Below, piece after piece: positions 36,233 to 47,608 of a stretch of 64,000 bases of DNA. Below the pieces are notes generated by a model. It saw nothing but the letters and a program-made list of their open reading frames with translations. It ran no database searches and was not told the DNA's origin. Positions within the stretch are counted from its first letter, which is position 1; each line of letters opens with the position of its first letter. The translations under genes and the position numbers were made by a program. Source of the DNA: Parathielavia appendiculata (taxonomy: Eukaryota > Ascomycota > Sordariomycetes > Sordariales > Chaetomiaceae). The stretch is taken from positions 4,780,404 to 4,844,403 of the forward strand of contig NW_026944220.1 of assembly GCF_033297405.1 (NCBI RefSeq), written 5' to 3'.

Positions 36233-36920
36233 TTGGAGGGGTTGAGGTGTTGTCGATGCAGTGGCACACTGCTGGTACCTATCAGAGGAACCTGAGGGGT
36301 TAGAAAAGGGGCAACCCGGAGGTTGAGCAACCTCTTAAGGAGTTGAGGTGTCGCTGAGGCACTGGCTTAGTACCTACCGGGTGGACGGCCGGGCAAGGGT
36401 TAAAGCGAGAGCTTGAATAACCTCTTGAGAGTTAGCAGATGAATGCCTGGTGACGTCTAGATTGGTGGATGAGTATGTATCTACAGTGCTGTTGGTGGGC
36501 GATAACGCTACAAATAAATGCCTGCGATGGATGGCCTTTCGGACAAGATGATATTTGTCTAGTCACGAAGTGACAGTCAATACATCGGAGCTGATCCGTC
36601 CTGTGCCACGCCTTAATACCTTTCTCGAGCATGCATAGAATTGAAGCACCAAGCCGCATCTGCAGTGCATCATCCGGTTCAAATAGGAACAGTACTCCTG
36701 GTGACTGATACCTTACTGTGATTAACAGTGATGGTGCCCCATTCTTCCTTTGGCTTCATGGAGAAACCGGCTCTCAGAAGGATACCACTCGGGGTTCTCT
36801 GATGGCCAGGACGGATCGAGACGATGTCATCTAATGCAGGGTACCTGACGGGCAAAACGTGGATAACGTCGGCTCATGATACAACCAGAGTTCAGATGAA
36901 CATAAGTCTCAATTTCGATA
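36233..36920. other. Intergenic region with a degenerate tandem duplication
   Basis: No gene is seen. About 36240-36340 and 36340-36430 look like diverged copies of one ~95-bp unit. Both begin GTTGAGGTGT and end near ACCTCTT, with TAGTACCTAC- or TGGTACCTAT-like sequence inside. The rest is unremarkable up to the transposon at 36921. Confidence 0.4.
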
Positions 36921-38416
36921 ACGTACTTGCATAACGAGTGGCGCAGCATAACGAGTGGCGCACTTTCTTCCTCCAACAACCACCTAACTTCATCACGAAA
37001 TTTCTTCCACAACACAACATGGAATCTCTTCCAAAAGAAAGTCGTATGATCCTTGCGCTCGAAGCTCTTTAAAAAGACCCTAATCTTTCCGTACGAAAAG
37101 CTGCTACAATCTACGAGATCCCCGAAACCTCGCTCCGTCACCGACGCGCCGGAAAGCAACCACGACGCGAATTACCTGCCAACCTTCGGAAATTGACCGA
37201 CTTGGAAGAAAAAGTCTTCTTGAGAGGGTACTCTACCTTGATGCGCGAGGATTCCAGCCCCGGCTCTCCGACATTCGAGAAATGGCTAATCGCCTTCGTA
37301 CGGATCGCGACGCGTCAGAGGTTGGAATTCGATGGGCGAACGGGTTTGTTAAACGACATCCCGAGCTTACGACGCGTTTCCGACGCCGAGTCGATTACCA
37401 GAGGGCCCAATGCAATGACAGTGACGTGGTGAAGGCGTGGTTTCGGGTCGTACGGAACATGATGGACAAATACGGGATCCAAGAGGAGGACATCTACAAC
37501 TTCGACGAGACTGGGTCTCTGATGGGCATACTCTCGAGCGCAAAGGTCGTGACAAGCTCCGAACGCCGTAGCCGGCCTCGTACGAAGCAGCCTGGCAATC
37601 GGGAATGGGTTACTGTGATCCAGGCTGTGTGTGCGGATGGCTGGATCGTGCCGCCGTACTTCGTAGTCAAGGGAAAAAACCACCTTCTCCCCTGGTGCCA
37701 GAACAGCCGATTCCAGCCCGAATGGAGAGTCCATACAAGCGAAAATGGCTGGACAACAAATGAGATTGGTCTTGATTGGTTAAAAAATTTCGACCAATCT
37801 ACCAAACATCGTACGAAGGGAGTCTATCGACTGCTCATCCTCGACGGTCACGAAAGCCACCACTCGATCGACTTCGAAGATTACTGCAAGGCCAACAACA
37901 TTGTTCCGCTCTGCCTGCCTTCCCATTTATCTCAAGGCAGCTCTCCCACCCACATTTTCGACATTATCGACTTGCAGGCAAAGAGCATCTCGAAACTGGC
38001 GCATGAGATGGTGTTGCTCCGAGCAGAGAACAAGGAGCTTCGTGCGGCAAATGAGCGGCAAAGCAAGCGACGCAGGACCAAAAAAACACGTTTGCAGGAT
38101 GGAGGATCACTTAGTTTACAAGAGGCGATGGTTTTGATGGCAGACCGGGGACTTGGTGGTCAGGATTGCGAGGAAACGTCTGGGAGTGGTGCTCGTACGA
38201 ATGCAGGCGAGCCGCACGTTCGGCTCTGCAGCAACTGCAAGAAGCCCGGCCATAACGTACGAACTTGTCAAGTAGGTTGCGAGACGCCTGAGGAAAGCGA
38301 TTCCGAGTAGTTTCAATTGATTTGAGGTGTTGTGGTTGAATTGACTTACAAGGTGACTGAAGTCTAAGAAAAAGTGCGCCACTCGTTATGCTGCGCCACT
38401 CGTTATGCAAGTACGT
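36921..38416 (+). mobile_element. Fot1/Pogo-type (Tc1-mariner superfamily) DNA transposon, defective (1496 bp)
   Basis: Perfect 46-bp terminal inverted repeats lie at 36921-36966 and 38371-38416, flanked by TA on both sides (36919-36920 and 38417-38418), the target duplication of this superfamily. Each repeat contains a 17-bp direct duplication (GCATAACGAGTGGCGCA, copies sharing one base, at 36929-36945 and 36945-36961 on the left). The interior holds one transposase gene with a stop, a frameshift and an internal deletion. Intact Fot1-type elements are about 1.8-2.1 kb. The identical terminal repeats suggest a recent insertion, or mobilisation in trans after the deletion arose. Confidence 0.92.
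37019..38310 (+). pseudogene. Broken Fot1/Pogo-type transposase
   Basis: The gene starts at 37019 with a helix-turn-helix-like N-terminus. A TAA at 37070-37072 interrupts it where relatives I recall have a glutamine codon, which fits a C-to-T change in a CpA context as made by RIP. A frameshift follows near 37223-37226, after which the frame from about 37223 to 38310 is open. The DDE catalytic core keeps its first Asp (NFDETG, near 37504) and second Asp (LILDGHESH, near 37840). The block that normally carries the third acidic residue is missing: sequence jumps from a PSHLSQ remnant (near 37920) to the C-terminal SISKLAHEMVLLRAEN region (near 37990). A CCHC zinc knuckle (CSNCKKPGHNVRTC) closes the protein. 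It cannot encode an active enzyme. Confidence 0.88.
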
Positions 38417-38418
38417 TA

Positions 38419-38792
38419 CTTCTAATCAACATGAACAAACCATGTCAACCCAGGCCGAGAGCGAGCTTGAACTCGGTTCTTAGTCTACAAATGCGAAAAG
38501 CGTACGTTCTATCGATGCTGAACATGAAGAGAATTATTACTACAAAATCCAACCTCGACGGTTGAAATAGTTCCTTAAGACACTCCGACCCTCATTTTAT
38601 GTTCCCGATCTGGGTCCCCAAAATACTGTAGATAGATTGAAAATCACAAACATCAACCGACCAAAGAAAGCAAGAGGGAAAAACGAGAAACAAACAGCCA
38701 TATCATCACTCATCACATCATCTCATCCATCATCAGAATCATACCATGTACCCAAAATCATCCCCATTCATCATCTTCTCACACATCCATCC
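38419..38792. other. Short intergenic stretch after the Fot1/Pogo element
   Basis: No gene is seen. It contains the 3' flank of the PhoD-like gene and AT-rich sequence. Confidence 0.5.
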
Positions 38793-41700
38793 TCACCCAC
38801 CCCTTCTTAAACTCAACAACCGCTTAATACCCCCAACCCTCTTGCCCTCCCCAGCCTCAACTCCCATCCCCATTCCTATCCCCATCCCCATTCCTATTCC
38901 CATCCCCATCCTCTCTCCCTCCCTTTCCTCCCCAGCAGCAGCAGCAGCAACCCCCATCTCTTTATCCACCCCCAGGTCCTCCCCCTCATATTCATACCAC
39001 AACCTCGGCACCACCAACCGATACGGCACCGTGCTACCCCCCGGATCGCGCGGGCTAATCTCGACATTGAGCGTCACCTCGAGTGCTCCGAGCAGATTCA
39101 CCTCGTACTCGGCCAAATTGTTCTTCTTGCCGCTTCTCAACTTCTTGGCCGACAAGCCCGTCGGCGTGCGATGGAACGGCTTGGGCGTGAAGTCGTCGTC
39201 GTCCTCCTCCTCTTCTTTTTCCTTCTCCCGGTGGTGGTTGCGTTGGTCGTGTGAATTTTGATGATGATGTTCTGCTTCTTGTTGATGTTGATGGTAGCTG
39301 CTGACGGCGCCGCCCGCCATGACAGTGTTATTATCTTTGGGAGGGACAGGTGGGTTGGGGGTATGGGTATGCGAGGCCTGATGATGACGGGGTGGTTTGA
39401 CGACAGAGAAGTAACTCTCGTCGCCCTGGTCGTATTCGCTGTTGTTTCCACGATGATGGGCATGACCATGATTAGGACCATGGGCATACTCCTCATCCGG
39501 ACCCAGCCCACCGCGCAACCCAATTCCTCCCCCGCTACCACCACCACCGCGGGAATACCCATGCTGCTCATACGGATGATACTGCTGAAACCGATCCCGA
39601 TAGTACATTGCCTCCTCCTCATCCGTATCTAGACCCCAAACACCATTAATCCCGCCGTCGTCAGGCCTAGCGGTTCCCCTGCTACTCCGACGGCGGAAGA
39701 GCCCTCCCAACCGCCCCGACACCGACGACCCCGACAGGGTACGCGTCAAGAACCCCGGCCGGCCGGGATCGGGCTGACCACCAACCTCATCCGCACTGGC
39801 GGCGGCGGCACCCGCGCGGCGGGACAGCGACCTTAACAAACCGCCCGACACGGGCGGGCGCGAGCGGTCCTTGGTCGGCAGGCCGTCGGGACTAGCAATG
39901 GTTTTGGACCTCCTAGACCCAAGAGACAGCCGGCGAAAGAGGCTGCCTCTCCGCGAGGGGTCTCCAAAGCCGCCGCTGGTGATGGCGGTGCCCGGGGGCG
40001 TGAGGTCGTAGGCCGAGTGGGTGGGCGTGGGCGGGGGCGTGTGGCCGGGGACATACTCGCGGATGGCGCACCAGTTGCGGTGCGGGAGGAGGTGCTTGTT
40101 GTTGCGGGGCTTGCCGTCGACGCCGTGGGCAAAGAGGGGGATCATGTCCTCGTCCGTCTCGCGGTCAAAATGGTGCACCTTGTTGCGCTTGTTGAGCACG
40201 TCGGCGAGCAGATCCGGCGGCGGGGTGTTGACGATGGAGGACGAGATGACGTTTGGGATGTAACGGAAGTCCTTGTGCTTGGCCAGGCCGAGTTTGGGGT
40301 TCGAGTAGAACTGCCCGACGGCCGCGAGGTGGACGTCGCCGCTGGAGGGGAAAACAGTCAGCTGTGGCGGCCCTCGCAATCTTGAAGCGAGCCCTTCCCA
40401 CTCACCTCAGAATCGTAACGCGGACCGACTTGTCCGCCGCCAAATCCTGCAAATCCTCAATGACAATACTGCGCTCGTGCTTGTGGTTCTTGGCGGTCCA
40501 GTGGTCGTCCAGGTCGTCGAGAACCTCCACGCCGCCGTCGAAGCGATTGAGCAGGCCGCCAAACATGCCCAGCTTCGCGAGCGCTTTCACAGGGTCCATA
40601 ACCCGGGACGTCAAACTGGTGATTGTCAGCAGCGCCACCACACGTTGGAAACAACTCCACACATAAAACCTACATGTTCTCAAGCCATACCAGTCGCGGG
40701 TAAGCTATCGGCACGCCCAGCAGGACCAGCATATGCTCCACCTTGCCCTTGTCAATCTCGCCATAGCACCGATCCATAATCTTCTTCCACGTGTCCTCGC
40801 GGATGACCTCCTCGCGGGTCCGCTCGGTGCGCGCGTCAACCGCAAGCAGCGCGACCTTGCCCCCCAAGAACATGAACAAGCTGCGGCTGAGCTCGTTGAT
40901 ATATGGCCCGGGGCGAACGCCCAGCACCCAGCTGGGCTCGGCCTTCTCCGACTCGTCGACGATGCTCTGGTGTTGGAAGAGCATGTAGTACTTGAAGGCG
41001 ACGTTGCCGAGGCCGGAAAACACGGGCGAGTTCATGAAGTGGTGCGGGTAGGAGCCGAACCCGTCGATGATGTCGTGGTCGTCATACATGTTGACCATGG
41101 GGATCTGGGCGTTGGCCATGCCGAACAGGCCCTGCGAGAACCACATGGCGTAGCGCTCTAGATAGAAGGTCTCGAGCTCGTCCTGCATCTGGGGCGTGAA
41201 GGGCGCGTTGTGCTTGTGCAGCGGGTTCTTGATCATCAGCCAGTCGCGGAAGAGGCGCGCGTCCTGCATGCACCGATCGTTGTAGATCTGGTCGCCGCCG
41301 CCGATCATGACGTGGAACGGCTGGCTCTGGTGCGTGTTGAGTACGTCGCGCCACATGGGGTCCGGCCCGCTGAAGTCGTCCGTCTCGACGCTCAGGCTGA
41401 AGCCGTTGCAGCTGTAGAACATGATGTTCATGCTCTGGCCCTTGGCGGGGACCCAGAAGCCCGTCGACGGGCCCCTGTTGATCCGGTACGCGATGCGCTG
41501 CTGCTTGTCGCGCAGCTCCACCTCAATGTTGAACCGCCAAAACGTGTAGCCGCGCTCGGCGTGTAGCCTGAAGCCGCGGATGTCCTTGTACTTGCCGGCC
41601 TTCTCGCCGTCCATCTCAGCCCGCTTCCTACGGGCGGCGAACGAGCCTGGTGGATCTACCGCACCTTCCGGGAGCGGCACTTCCGGCGGGCTCTTGGTCT

Positions 41701-44394
41701 TTTCAAACAGCCCGTCGTCCGTCTCGTTCCTCGAGACGTCCTTGGCCTCCTCGAGATGGTCCACGGGTCTGACATAGAGAATCTCGCCTTTCCGGCCGAG
41801 CTTGGGATGCCCGGCAATGGGGTCGACATATTCAGGCGCCAGTGGCTCATCTCCATGAATCTCCCTCGGCGGGGGCGGCAAGAGCTCAATCGGCTGTACG
41901 AACAGCCTCAGCGTCGGGCAAATGTCATAAGACGAATCGGCGTCCGTGGTGACAATCATGATGGAGCCGCGCCATATCTCCCTGTCAACGACAGCGCCGT
42001 TGCCAGTGGTCCTGTTGGGCACCCGCTCATGGCGGATGCCGCAGAACCTCAGCAGCGGTCCGCACTTGAGGTACAGTGGCGGCTTGAATCTCGTAGGAGC
42101 TAGACACGGTCCAAGTCAGCAACATTGCAGCACAGTAGATGCGATCAAGAAAGCAGGGTCATTGTACAAGAATAGGACAATGGCTGGCGGCAGAACGCCG
42201 CATCGTTGCTACACAACGAGAAACAGCCCAGGCTGCCCTGGGAGTCGTTCGCAGAGGGGATTGGGCTGAAGGGACGCAACCCGTCCCAGCGCTTCGCTCG
42301 GGCTCTCGCCCTCCTGGGGAGGAGGTGCTGGGGCTCGAACGGCGGACCGCCACCGCCAAAGTCGCTTGTGGACAGCAACTGGTGGAGGTCGCCGCTCTGC
42401 ACCTTTCCAATGTTGGGGTACAAGGCCTGCTGATTGGGGGATCGCGTACCGTTTGTCTCGTCATATTCTCCCTCAAACGCCTCCGCCTTCTTGGGCCGCG
42501 ACGACAGGCTGTTGCTCCGCCGTCGCGACTGCGATGCCTCCCACCAGGCCGTGTTCTTTCCGGTTTCCACCGCCGGCGGCACGTCGTCGATATCGAGCAG
42601 CCCTCCCGACAAGGTTCCGACTGTCGCCTTTTTCCACTCGTCGAGATACGGGGTCGGCTTGAAAATGCCATGGCCGGGCTGGAACTTGTCGCGGCCGTGG
42701 TAGATCAAATCCGACATGTGGTGCCGCTGGCCGCCGGCGTCGGCGGGGTCTTCAAGATCTCTGCGTGCGTCTGGGAGGGGGCCGTCCGTAGCCGCCGCGG
42801 GAGAATATTCTACGGGATTTGTAGCGGCAGCAGGCGAGATCAGTGCTTTGAACACCGCGCCCTGTCGTGGCTGATCCGCCGCAGCCTTCTGCATTGGAAC
42901 TCGGCCGAGGATCTGGTCAGCTTTTCTCTGGCTGGGTGTCTTGGTCAGTTTGCTAGAAGGCGGGTATGCCATGAATTCGTCTGCGACGTCATCGTTAAGG
43001 GGCTGATGACCCGGTAGAGGCCCCCTGGACGTTGGCTCAGCTTGGTGCTGCGGAGGGGCACCGGCGGCTCTAGTGGTAGCCGGCGTCACTTGCCCGCCCG
43101 CTACTCGTGGGGTCTGAATGGGCACCTCGGGCGGATTCTTCCTCAGCTTGTTGCTGCCACTTCTCGTTGGAGTACGGCCGTTGGGTGCCACCGTGGGAGT
43201 GCCTTGTTTGGATACAGGAGAGTCGAGGCCATTCGGAATCTTGATGTCGTTTCTTGCGGCTCGCTCGCGGAAGCTGAGATTGCGCTGCGGAGTACCAGAG
43301 GGCTGGGCTGGGCCTGGGATATGCGACTCGGTGACTGCTCTCGGAGACGGCTCTTCAGCGGCGCTCTGTCTCGGCCCCTCGTCGGGCGGGTTCTGCGTGA
43401 GAGGGCCTTTCTGGCCAGTCGGGTGACGGGCCGGCTGCGTCGGCGTGATCGGGGTGGTTGGTGCGTCCGCAGCTGCCACCGAAGGTCGTCGCTCCCGGAA
43501 GCGAACTTGCTGCGGGCTTTTTTCGGCTTGTGGGGCGGGCCCTTTTGCCGCCGCTGCCGCCGCCCTCTCTCGCACCACCCTCTCGGCAGCCTCGACGCGA
43601 GCCCGCTTGTCCTCCTTGGAGATGCTGTCGAGCGTCAGCTCAAGCCGTTGCAGGGGAGAGCGGACGTCTGCGAACGGTTTCGGACGGTCTGTCGAGCTGC
43701 TGGTCGATGTCCTCCGAGCGCCCCTTTGTAATGGCTGCTCGGCTGCAGACGCTCTCCGCTGGCTGGCGAGCGCGGGGTCTGTGTTGATCCTTTGGGGCCG
43801 CGGCATTGCGGACTCCTCGAGTGTCTGTTTTGTCCGGTCTACGGACAGGTGGTTCTCGGTCTGGTCGGCCGGCGCGGCCAGCTTGTAGTGTTCCTCGCGC
43901 CCCATCTGACTCGGCGGGTTGCCAATCCCTTGCGGCGGTATAAGGTATGAATGTGGCTGGCCGCCACTCGATGGTAGATACTTGTAGCTCGAAGGGGGAG
44001 CGCGGGGGACGTCGGGCGCAGCAGGCGGTGGAGGCACAGTCACGGGGCCATACACTTGCTCCTGCTCCTGGTGCCTGCTCCTGCGGCGGCGGCGGTTCTC
44101 GAGAAGCTCGGGGGGATACTGGCTGGTGCCGTAGGGCAAAGAGGGTGGCCTAGGAGTCAGGCCCTGGGCCTGGAAGCTCAAGTCGGTGGGCGTCGCATAC
44201 GGACTCATGGTGGAATCGGTCGGCGCGTCGGATTTTGTAGTCTGGACCGAGATGCGATTCAATCTTGGCTGTCCGTGGTTTGGGGTATCCAATGACTGGC
44301 GGCGATCTGGTGAATCCATGTCATCGGACAGACGGCGGGCTCTGGTTTGGCTCGCCTTAGGGGGTGGCAGCTGGCCCCAGTAGGGAGTCGACAT
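38793..44394 (-). CDS. Large PhoD-like metallophosphatase with disordered extensions
   Basis: Four exons are inferred: 44394-42213, 42099-40674, 40615-40406 and 40341-38793, giving about 1788 residues. The first ~725 residues are Pro/Ser/Arg-rich and disordered, starting MSTPYWGQLPPPK. The catalytic domain shows metallophosphatase motifs: GGGDQIYNDR, MYDDHDIIDGFGSYP, LLAVDARTERT, LLGVPIAYPRLVWLEN and ILSGDVHLAAVGQFY. The last of these is rebuilt across the third splice. The C-terminal ~490 residues are again low complexity, with His-rich, Glu/Asp and Gly-Met repeats. PhoD-like enzymes hydrolyse phosphodiesters or monoesters. No signal peptide is present, so this fungal branch is probably intracellular. 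The first donor is uncertain: GTAGCA after 42213 or GTTTCT after 42225 both keep the frame. Later introns (58 and 64 nt) are firm. An ATG at 44607 would add 71 less conserved residues. Confidence 0.82.
38860..38925. repeat. Hexanucleotide minisatellite in the PhoD-like gene
   Basis: Repeats of CCCATC and CCTATC/CCCATT type encode alternating Gly-Met and Gly-Ile near the C-terminus of the PhoD-like protein. The tract is in frame, so length changes by whole units would keep the reading frame. Confidence 0.75.
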
Positions 44395-47300
44395 GTCTGA
44401 CGGTCGGGTTTGTGTAAGCGTGCAAGCGTGCACGTTAGCGAGCTGTCTCGGATGGACTTGGACTTGACTTGAGCTGGACGTGGTGTGCTTAGGCCGTTTC
44501 TCTGTCGAGCTGTGCGGTGGGGTGGGCTGACCGCTCGTCCGTGTCTCAATGCTGGGATTCAGGCGTGGCCATTTGTCCACGAGCTGCAGGCTGCCATGGC
44601 CAACCAATATTCTGCAGACACATGCACGGTCGGGCTCGGTGCCGTGACCAGCTCACGCCGAGGGGCTGGTCGCAACTTATAAAGACAGGAAACAATTTGA
44701 TCGGCAAGGAGGCCAGGACGGGCCCTCAGGCAAGCTGGGCAGTGGGCCGGCGCCAAACTCGGGAATCGGGTGGGCTGGGGAAGCAGGGAAGCTTCCTTCA
44801 AGCTGGAACCTTGAGCTTGGGCGGAAAGATCTGGCTTGGCGTGGTTGGGCTGGTCCTTGTCGATTGTTCGAGGCTGACGGACAGGGGTCAGGGGTCCCAA
44901 ATCGAAATTCGGAGGCGGGAAGCCCACAGCCAACCTTCCAACATCATCAATGTCCGATTATTCGTGGGCCAAAATACCGGTGGCTGGTTGCGGACGCCGA
45001 ATTGTGCATCACCGATGACAGCCATGGAACTTGGACGACACATTTGTGCCATGACTCCCAATGTAATGCTCTCAATGTCTGGGAGAAGCTCGGGACGAGC
45101 CGTGCATTCCAGATGCGAGCACATGGCCGCCGCATGGAGACGGGATGAACCGCTGGGCTAGATGGGACGGCAGGGCCAAACTATGCCGACTGACGTACTC
45201 CGTACAGAGAGGAAATTCTGGAGTGTGCCTCTCAGGGGACGAAGCTAGATTCGCCGTGGATCAACTTGGGAGCTGCAGTTGCCGAGAGCGACCATGGTCA
45301 TCCCTTGAATTTCAACTTGAGCTTGAGACAGCTATTGATCGGGGGAGCCTGCATCCCGATCCGACCGACAACGAGGTGAAGTACTCCAGTATATAGCCAT
45401 GAAACGGTGCCTGAGTGTGCCCTCTCCGCCGGTTTATGTGCGTCACTAACTCTCCTCAGGCACACGGCAAGGCTCTCCGTAACGTCGCATGCCACCGTTC
45501 AAGCGATTGTGTAGGAAAATCAGACGATGAGCTAACAGGCCTTGGCTCAACCTTCATGAAATGGCCGCAGTGCATGCGCTCGGTATAAGAAGCGTGCCAC
45601 GCCCCTGCTTGTCACAATGCAATTACTTGGAGATCCTCAACTGTAAACCTCCACGCGTGAAAGCACTTGAGGGCGGTGCGCTCTCTCTGGCTAACCGTCT
45701 CGGCGGTCGCGGTGATCGCACAGAACGTGTCGATCGCAGTCCGACATGTCGAGATCGACTATGTTTTCCCGCGCAACGAGACATACAGGTCATCCGATGC
45801 CTTTCCCATACTTTTAGCGATCCAGGATTCACGGCGTTGACCTCGCTCGGCGACTTTCAACTCCTATGAAACATCCATGCGCCTGATCCCTGTTGCTGCA
45901 AGTCGACGTGTAAACCCGAATACATGGGGGCATTCACGACGCCAAACATGACGGACGCCGCCGACACAGCTTTCTTCGTGACCATCACCAATGCGACCGA
46001 ATGGACGCGCTCGAGAAATAGGGAAGAGAAAAATTGGTGCTGCAGTGGTACCTGGACCTGAGAGGATCTCGACGAGCAACGCTGCGGACAGTGGAGTGAA
46101 ACAGAAGGTGGCAGTTCGCTAGGCGAGGGGGTCTGATGTTCGACATCTGGCGGAGTGGGAGCTGCAGCTTGGCTATGGGGGCGAGGGCGAACTCACAAGA
46201 CGTTGTGCTGGCTCTTGGGTGCCCAGGCTTTGGCGGAGTCGTCGAGGTCAGACAAGCCGAGAATGCGACAACGGCGGATTGTCCAAAGATGAATGTGCTC
46301 GAGGGCAGGGTGGGCAACTTCTGCGCGGCCTAGGTCGACGACGCCATGATCAGCACCATCTCAAGCCAAATGTCTGTTTTGGTGGCCCAGAAAATGGCAA
46401 CAGCTGCAGCAATAACAACAGCAACAACCGCCTGGTCATGGAGAAGCCGTGCTGGGTTCGGGCCCGCTCGGCCGGTGCAGACGGCCCCGGTGGCGGCTTG
46501 CCTGCTCTGCGGCCTGGCATTATGAGGGGAGTTCCAGCAAAAGTCATAGACCTCGCCATCAAGCCCGTTGCGAAGGTTAGTGGTTCACGAGAACCCTCGG
46601 TAAGGTTTTACTTCGTTGGAGGGGCCGGTTCGGCCAGGGATTGAAAGGCGCGAGCTCTGGAGAGTCACGCCGGGACCAGGCGGGAGGGTTTTAAGCCCAC
46701 ACCTGAATATCCATCCCACCTGAATGGCCAAGTGGGAGGGGAGGAGTTGGTGATTGGAGGAACATGGATATAATATGTACATATAGCACTGCCAGGAAGG
46801 TGCACGAGCAAATGTGGGGGCATGACTTGGGATGGAAGCGGTACTTGGGGTTTGCGAGATGTCTTGCGATAACAGGTCACCCGACAACTTCGTCGAGAAG
46901 CAGCTGCCCTGCGATGGAATCGGATCAACAAGGAGAAACCACCTGATGAAAGATCTTGCTGTTATGTACTTCCCAAGGAGTCTCCGTAGCATAATCCAGC
47001 AGGAGAGGTCTGCAGCGTATCCAGCGTCCAGGTTAAGAATCAGGGGAACTGCCCCAGTCTACCGTGCTGCAACGCTCCACGGGCATCGCCATAGAGATAT
47101 CTAGTGGACTGCTCCTTCTGTAGCAACATACTCTGTACATGCCTTACGTCTTGGCTGTGGCCACCCCAAGTTCGCCAACACCCAAAGCAGCCTCCTCCCC
47201 CTGCCTATGTATGAAGCACAATTCATATGCAGTCGTCGTCACGAGTGCTCCATTCAAGGTAACAGTTCGCGTCCACACTCGGGTGTACTTCCGTTTCCTT

Positions 47301-47608
47301 CAACCCATTACCAGCTTCCCAAGTGCCATTCAGAAGACACCAAGGCCTTCCCAGTCGATAAATGTGGAACAACACCACAAACATGGAAACGACGAGTCTA
47401 TTGAGGGTATCAAACCGAAAACACGTTCACTCCGCCCGCCCAGCCCAGCCACGCCATTTTCAGCCTAATCCCTGTCCTTCTATACAATCTCACCACGCCA
47501 CATGCACCAACCTCCCCAGCAAGCGGTAGGGTATAGATCAGCTTGAGATATAGCACCCATATACCAGGATTGGGTTACCCTCTCTCACCCATTCCATAAT
47601 ATCCCTCA
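44395..47608. other. Intergenic region of 3.2 kb
   Basis: No gene is supported. The right-hand end is the 3' side of the Zn2Cys6 gene and the left-hand end is the promoter of the PhoD-like gene. A CAG/CAA-rich patch occurs at about 46399-46426. A sequence related to the hairpin repeat near 8740 lies at about 46578-46645. Confidence 0.5.

Noticed and set aside
42139..43017. A plus-strand 292-residue protein opposite the PhoD-like gene
   Set aside because: It lies antisense to the disordered N-terminal coding region and shows no domain or start context.
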